From: Mucidula mucida
Lineage: Eukaryota; Basidiomycota; Agaricomycetes; Agaricales; Physalacriaceae
Direction: 5' to 3'
Assembly (NCBI GenBank): GCA_015501055.1
Contig: JADNYV010000037.1
Location: forward strand, 213,783-277,782
DNA: 64,000 bases
In this document: piece after piece, positions 58,336-64,000 of the stretch
How the letters are laid out: every line of letters starts with the position of its first letter
Numbering within the stretch: the stretch's first letter is position 1
Notes under the pieces: model-generated
What the model was told of the DNA's origin: nothing
Database searches by the model: none
Seen by the model: the letters and a program-made list of their open reading frames with translations, nothing else
Made by a program: the position numbers and the translations under genes

Positions 58336-59274
58336 GCGGCTAGCAATGTTCAATCCAACGTGAGGTAAATGTCATCCATAGTCGCATTAGAGGGGACGTT
58401 CTCCCGCTTAACCTTCTTCATACATGGTCCTGCAGCATTCGGTTCGAAGGACTCTCGCTTGACATTACTGCGTTGGTCGCGCTTCTTGGCCTTGAGCTTA
58501 GCATGTCTTCGGAGTTCATCCTAGAGGCAGATCTAGCGTAGGTTTGAGGAAAGAAAACGGACCTCTATTTGTTATAGTTCTAGTTGACGTTTGCGGGTCT
58601 GAACGACAATTGAATCAAGCTCAACCAAATGGACTGCCGTCTCGCGAAGACTGACCTTTAGCCGGAAGATTTCTTCATCGTCGCTAGAGGAGTGATCTTC
58701 TTGGGCATCAGGACTGCGTTTGTCTTCAACAGGTGTATTTCGGTGCTCCGGAGAAGGTTCACAGGGAGCAATACCGTTGACCTGAAGTAGCGCTTTAAGA
58801 TATGAGAAAATATCACATTTAGTAGGGTGACACGAGAACACAGCAGTTGAATTAAGTAGACCATGATAATTACCGGATAGCCGGATGGGCGAAAAGACGA
58901 ATGGGCGAATTTCGGTCGGCGAAATTGGGCGGTGGATATCGACTTCTCGTCCTGCTTCGCTTCAGCAACTTTGCCGCGTTGCCGGCTTCCATCAGTTTTG
59001 AGGCCGTAGAAGGTCGGGCGCATGGGAAGATCCTCTACAGATACCTCAAAATTCTACAAATTGAGACCTTGGTAGTCTGGCTGCACAAATGGCTGACCTT
59101 TCCCAGCTCGGAAGCAATCCAACAAGTGGCATTCATGCCGTCTTCCGATATTTCTAGACCGTACTCCTCTGCTCGCTTGCCCGCAATTGTGACCCAGGCG
59201 GAACGTGTGTCCGTCAGCTTCATGAAAGATGATGGCGGAACGATGAAAGGGAGACGCGTCTTGTCACAGGACAC
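58336..59274 (-). CDS. DUF7918-like protein
   Basis: The N-terminus (MKLTDTRSAWVTIAGKRAEEYGLEISEDGMNATCWIASELGK at about 59223-59100, read as consecutive short blocks) has the pattern of basidiomycete DUF7918 proteins: a strand pair then CWI-x-SE-GK. The next exon is NFEVSVEDLPMRPTFYGLKT, then a charged linker. Further exons give SSSDDEEIFRLKVSLRETAVHL and DELRRHAKLKAKKRDQRSN, with KVKRENVPSNATMDDIYLTLD and stop near 58336. At least four introns are needed. The start could be 59274 (MSCDKTRLPF) or 59223. Function is unknown; the basic C-terminus suggests nuclear location, by inference. Confidence 0.7.
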
Positions 59275-59909
59275 GTGTACTAGTGACTCAGCGCGACGAC
59301 TTTTTCATTGTCGTGCTTCATTTCTCCCGTCGCTCGCATTGAAAGTAGGGTGATTTTGTGTCAGGTCATTGCCGGCTTCTTGCCCAAGAGTCTACTTGTC
59401 TCTCAACACGCTGCCTGCGAAACAGTCATCCTACCACCGTGCATTGACGCGTGGACAATCCTGTGCATATCATTGGTTTCTTGTCGTCGTGGAAGCAGTA
59501 GTTGGACCTCCTTCCGAAAGGGCGAGGCGAAAAGGCGTTCAAAGGCAAACCGCTTGATCCCCGGCTGTTGGGAAAAGTACGTATAGATGCTTCAACTTTG
59601 CCTCTATCCCGCTCATGGCCGCTGTTAGATGTCGCCGGAACAGGTCGGGCAGCTGTACGAGCTAATGCAAGCCATGAAGGATGTTTTCAAACTGGTTGAG
59701 AATGGGGAATCATGAACTATGTACAGTGCGTATCTTACCCCCAACGCGCTGCTCATCTACTCACGCGCGTGGTTTCTGCAGCAATGTAATACTACCTTTA
59801 ATTCCGATAAAGCCCGTCACATTGTTGTCCAGGACTATACTTGCCCCGAAGACTGATCATCTGCCTAATACTTGCATCATCCGCCTCTTACTTTTAAACC
59901 ACCATCACC
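59275..59909. other. Region upstream of cyanase, possible small gene
   Basis: A short plus-strand frame ending near 59705 (MSPEQVGQLYELMQAMKDVF) has a natural-looking composition and may be the last exon of a small spliced gene. I could not find its other exons with confidence. Confidence 0.35.
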
Positions 59910-60663
59910 ATGTCTCAGGCTAGCGTGAGTTCAAGTCCAGCCCACAACTCCACATACTCATAATATCTCAGACCATCCCCTCATCCATTGCGCCTTACGC
60001 CAATCTCCCGTCGGCGAACTCCAAACTGTTCGAAGCAAAGGCCAAGAAAGGTCTGGTCGCTCTCCTCCATCGATGCTGTGTCTTCGCTTACACTTTTAAA
60101 GGCATTACTTTCGACGCAATCGCCAAAGCCATTGGTAAAGACGAAGTTTGGGTAGCAGCAGCCTTCTACGGGCAGGCCAAATTTACAGAAGAGGACTCAA
60201 GAAAGTGTCGGAGGTGCTCGACATTCAACACATTGAGCTTATTGAGCTTGTTGGCGAATTGGGAGACCATTGGTGGCCCAATCGTGGACTAGGACCCATG
60301 CCTCCCACCGATCCGGTCATCTATCGCCTCTACGACGTGTGTTTGCTTGGTCTCACACATGACAGATCCTGAGTACTTGCATTCAGTCGGTCTTGGTTTA
60401 TGGAACCGCTATCAAGGCTATTATACACGAGAAGGTGTGTTACGGGTCTTGGCGTGCTCACCTGCGTTGTTGATCTTGTATGATACAGTTCGGTGACGGG
60501 ATCATGTCGATGATTGACTGCAAAGTCACTGTTGAGAGGAAGCCAGACCCAAAGGGTGATCGGGCGGTCTTGACATTTGGGTAAGCCCAGGTATCGCTTG
60601 TCTGGTTAACGATTGATTGATGATCATTGCAGTGGAAAGTTCTTGCCATATGCAAAGTGGTAG
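59910..60663 (+). CDS. CYN1: Cyanate hydratase (cyanase), with apparent 1-nt frameshift
   Basis: Exons start MSQAS at 59910, then TIPSSIAPYANLPSANSKLF, then GITFDAIAKAIGKDEVWVAA. After FTEEDSR the frame shifts by one (an A seems missing in the AAGAAAG run near 60205) and continues KVSEVLDIQHIELIELV. Next are PMPPTDPVIYRLYD, SVLVYGTAIKAIIHEKFGDG and IMSMIDCKVTVERKPDPKGD, then GKFLPYAKW and stop at 60663. Cyanase is a decamer that breaks cyanate with bicarbonate to ammonia and CO2. The catalytic Arg (YRLY) and Ser (GIMS) are present, but the catalytic Glu position reads Asp at the exon junction. The frameshift could be a sequencing error or real inactivation. Confidence 0.9.
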
Positions 60664-60993
60664 AGGGTGACGCCCAATGAATGAAGAATTGTACATGGTC
60701 TTATGCAAGCAAGTAAAGCAACTGTTTCTCAATCGCATAGTCATTCAGCATGCTAGAAAACGATCGCAGCCAAAGTCATGAACCTGGACCGATGAGACAA
60801 ACGTCACATGAAGTCTGCTGAGGTACGAGCTCACATGTTGCATTGAAGTCACTACGTGGATCGGGAATCGGGGCCAGCTGTGTATTCAGATCGGGACAAG
60901 AACTGCATTTTAAGGTTGTAGAAAACAGAAAGCGTCTGGACAACGTACAAGGCTTGTGAAGTGCCGATAACCGTACAGTATCGGTAAAATATC
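60664..60993. other. 3' flanks of two convergent genes
   Basis: This is the interval between the ends of the cyanase gene and the minus-strand gene at 60994. Nothing else is seen. Confidence 0.5.
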
Positions 60994-61961
60994 CTACGCC
61001 AGTCCAACCCCGTTCAGGAAGCGCGAAAGGCCATCCAAGGTGTATCTCTCTGGCTCATAGCTAGCTACTCTCAAACGAGGAAACCCTGGCGACGTGTCGA
61101 CACTATCTCTCTCGTCGTCCCTTCCGCCTGACATTCCTACAATAGACGGGCGCCGATTGTAATTCAAATCGTGTATAAACGGACGCGCTGAATCTGGCGG
61201 AAAAGCTAGAGGCGATAATGGAATCTCAACGAAGGAGGATGATGGACTTTGGAATTGACAGGACGTATACACCAAGCCGAGGCCTGGAGCATGCTCCACT
61301 TTGGATACGAGAATTGCGGAGCACGGAGAAGACATGGGTGACATGAAAGGAGAGGCGCCTATCAAAGCACTGGGAGGCGATAAAATGCCATGCAACGGGA
61401 ATGGAGCGAGAGGGCTGAACATGCGGCTGGGAAGTGCTACAGGCGAAGGTGACCCAGGTAACATAGTCGCCATGAGACGTGGTTTCTGCGGCATCGAAAG
61501 AACAGATGACGGCTGCTCAGGCGCGCCAGCGAGAACAACACCCAGGCCCGGCAAAACAGTCTGCAAATACAAGGTTAGGCTTATTCTACTCTCAAGGACA
61601 AAACGCGAAACTGCACCTTTTCTTGAGCTACGCGAATAGAGGAACGCCGTTTCTGTCCGCTCGCTACGCGTTTCTTTGTAAACAGCCTGTTGCCTCGGAA
61701 AGGCGATTCCTTGATTCCCTCCGGCTCAGCATCGTAGTCCAGCTCCTCTTCAACTAAGAGTAAGGGCGCCTCCTTGGGCCTACTTCTGGAGATTCTGTGC
61801 GGAATATACCAGACTCGCTCAGCGAGCAAAGGCTGTTTTTCGTCTGAGATAGGCGGGGAACTGTCCGTATGACAATCGGAGGAATTCGAGGCCTGATGCT
61901 CGAACAGCGAGGAGGAAGAGGTGGAGCAGCAGCTAGAGGCGAGTTCCAGACTCTGTGGCAT
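60994..61961 (-). CDS. Hypothetical protein, low complexity
   Basis: Two exons, 61617-61961 and 60994-61560, joined in phase 0 by a 56-bp GTGCAG..TGCAG intron, give 303 residues. It starts MPQSLELASSCCSTSSSS; an upstream in-frame ATG at 62021 is also possible. Exon 1 is Ser-rich and then acidic (LLLVEEELDYDAEPEG), ending in basic KKRVASGQKRRSS. Exon 2 is Pro/Ser-rich and ends RYTLDGLSRFLNGVGLA, a possible short amphipathic helix. No domain is recognised. It shares a promoter region of about 140 bp with the divergent gene at 62105. Confidence 0.6.
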
Positions 61962-62104
61962 AGTGAAGAAAATAGCAATTGAAGATAGATGCATGTAGTA
62001 GGAAGGAAAGAGGGAAAGCAATGCGTCTCGCTGTTTCTGGCGATGATCGAGTGACGGTCACATGACGCCATCCAACTCAACCTATAACCACCATCATCGC
62101 GTCC

Positions 62105-64000
62105 ATGTCTGACCATATCACTGTATCAGACTCCTCTCAATGGCCACCACAAGTATCTACAATTTCCCAATATCTCACCAACGACCTGCCCCCCAGTCTC
62201 TTGTCTGCCCAACCCACTCTGTCGCCTAGAGCGTCCCGTCTTTGGACAGAAGTAACAAAACGACATCCTCCTTCGACATCTTATGAAGACTTGCCTCACG
62301 AGCTTCTGGATATTATGGATACCCTACTCTCAACTGTGTCAATTATACGAACGCTGCGCGATTCAAACGCTACCAGCCGCGAAACGCGTTCCTTTGTTTC
62401 CCTCCTGCTTTATGCCTTGTTACGCTCTTGCTACCCTGATGCACATGTCAGGTATAATGCATCGAGATTTCAGAGGTTAGACTTCTGATCATGTTCCCTA
62501 GTGAGAACGTCCGTTTCGCTCGGTCGTACTTCGATAAATTGGGTGACATGACAGTCGGCGACGCTACGATGCTGGTCTCTGTAATCTCACCATTGTCCGG
62601 TCACCTTTCAAATGATGCGATGTCAATTGATCCACTATCCACTGAGACTGACGCAGTTGACGACACCGATGATACCCGTTCAGAAGGTTCTCGTTCTGCC
62701 GATGCTTCTGTGTCCTCTCACTCGTCTAGACGGAGTACGCCGCCGAATGCGCACCTGTATGACTACTGGCATGACCGTCGTTCTGTGGCGTTTCCTTTTG
62801 TCTGTGTAGCCGACGAGCACTCCATTTTGCAGGTTCTGAAGAGCACTACTATCAGCGAATTACATGGGGTGTTCAAGATCCTGTGATCGGTATTGCTCTA
62901 TCGGAAAATGGAGTTTCTGCTCGATTTTACTTTGCCTGGACAGACCAGCATCCTCATGGAAGCGCCATGGCAGGTGTCACTGTTTGATATATCGGGTCTA
63001 TTAATCCTGATCGCAATCTTCAGCCTCCGGTACACTGTGTTTCTTCCTCCAATTCTACACCTCTTGATGGCGCCTTCGATTTTAGCAATCCTGATTCTAC
63101 GCTATTATTTGCGTCTTTTCTTCTCTCTCTTCGCCCTCTGTATCACGCCCTTGTCCAACAGTGCCGCATTGCGCACTGCAGTGATTTTACGTGGCGAGCG
63201 GACTCCAAATCTGACGATCAGAAGGGCCCACCAGAGTCATGGGAAGGCAAAATCTCGATGTGGGTTCATCATGTTCAATCAGACTTCTCAACCTCGTGTG
63301 TGATTATCAGATCTCTTCTTTTTTCCCGTTGCTGATGTGCTGGCCACCTCATCCCAAAGTTCGTCGAAATCGGCTTCCAGATGTCTTTCGGACGTGTCTA
63401 AGTCCTCTGCTGGCTCAGCCCCATCAAACGAACCTCAACGTAGCAACAGTAGCCGTCCGTCCTCCCGACTCGCTCAGAACCAGGTCACACCAGACAATCA
63501 AATAACTCGTCCACCTCCCGGTGACAACGTGATTCGGGGTCGGCAAAAGTATGTGTCTCGTCCAGAGAGGCATACAGCAAGCTCTGACATGTGTTTCCTA
63601 GAGAGCGTGCTCAGTAAGTTGTCGTTGCATTGGGTGCTCTCACCATTAATCACTCGATCCTCAAGGGAAAAGGGCTCCAACTCATCTACAAAGGACAGAA
63701 GCTCGTCCGAACGCTCAAACAGCCGTCTGGCGGCATCCAAGTTCGTTTGATGCTATATGCACCCTCCTTCCTTTTGTTGACTGGCTTTCCAGGTTATGCG
63801 CCAGGAGCGAGAAAGGTATATCAGGGGACGATCTCAGTATTGGAAGTATCCTCTATGACCGGAACGTCATAGAGGTGAGTCGTATACGGCTTGCCACTGA
63901 CGACACTTCACTGAGCAACGCGGCTCTTCCCGACAAACCCAGCACCGAAACTCGTGCTCTTACCGAGGAGATCAATGAAGTCATTGAGGGATATGACGCT
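62105..64000 (+). CDS. Hypothetical protein, continues past the right edge
   Basis: The start MSDHITVSDSSQWPPQVSTI is at 62105. The frame is open to 62488, and further open stretches in shifting frames (62500-62850, ITWGVQDPVIGIALSENGVS near 62865, FYFAWTDQHPHGSAMAGVTV, SINPDRNLQPPVHCVSSSNS, and VIEVSRI near 63870) look like exons of one multi-exon gene. The pattern resembles large orphan families of Agaricomycetes but I cannot name it. Intron positions are unresolved. The last frame is still open at 64000, so the C-terminus is missing. Confidence 0.5.

Noticed and set aside
1..64000. CRISPR arrays, bacterial operons or ribosome binding sites
   Set aside because: The sequence is eukaryotic with spliced genes, and no regularly spaced direct-repeat array was seen.

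Overview
The window looks like a chromosomal segment of a filamentous basidiomycete, probably an Agaricomycete. The support is many 47-60 bp GT..AG introns inside conserved genes, a CE4 chitin deacetylase, a Zn2Cys6 regulator with the KKRGPPKGYVESLE-type linker, an SFP1-like zinc finger, a DUF1752/DUF3295 protein, a DUF7918-like protein, a chromodomain Ty3/Gypsy element and a LINE with poly(A) tail. The species cannot be named from the sequence alone.

Region by region. (1) 1-7702 is a nest of two related chromodomain Gypsy elements. A minus-strand element (1-5834, 5' LTR 5313-5834, 3' end beyond the left edge) sits inside the integrase gene of a plus-strand copy (5835-7702, 3' LTR 7183-7702). 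A 12-nt sequence 2 nt downstream of the LTR is complementary to the predicted 5' end of the element RNA, which points to Tf1-type self-priming. (2) 7703-23949 is an ordinary gene region: an orphan protein possibly cut at its 5' end by the retroelement, phosphopantetheine adenylyltransferase, an MFS transporter, a lactonase-like beta-propeller gene with apparent frameshifts, a secreted chitin deacetylase and a Zn2Cys6 transcription factor. (3) 23950-53625 is a large imperfect palindrome. Arms of about 6.8 kb (23950-30727 and 46784-53625) each carry a convergent pair of unrecognised genes, here called A and B. Shorter, more diverged inverted blocks lie nearer the centre (33540-35276 and 44385-46120). 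The spacer holds a third partial copy of the A-B 3' region, an SDR oxidoreductase, the SFP1-like zinc-finger gene, a LINE fragment and the DUF1752/DUF3295 gene. (4) 53626-64000 holds a 5'-truncated LINE with target-site duplication and 22-nt poly(A), two unknown proteins, a DUF7918-like gene, a cyanase gene (one apparent frameshift and an Asp at the catalytic Glu position) and a gene running off the right edge.

The metabolic genes (CoA synthesis, cyanate detoxification, transport, cell-wall modification) do not form one obvious pathway or cluster. The most unusual feature is the palindrome. Its core is nearly identical between arms while homologous sequence on both sides is clearly diverged. 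Gene A differs between arms in the number of a 72-codon tandem repeat (2 versus 3), and gene B looks intact on the left but broken on the right. This fits an old inverted duplication whose core was recently homogenised, but alignment and read support are needed to establish it.
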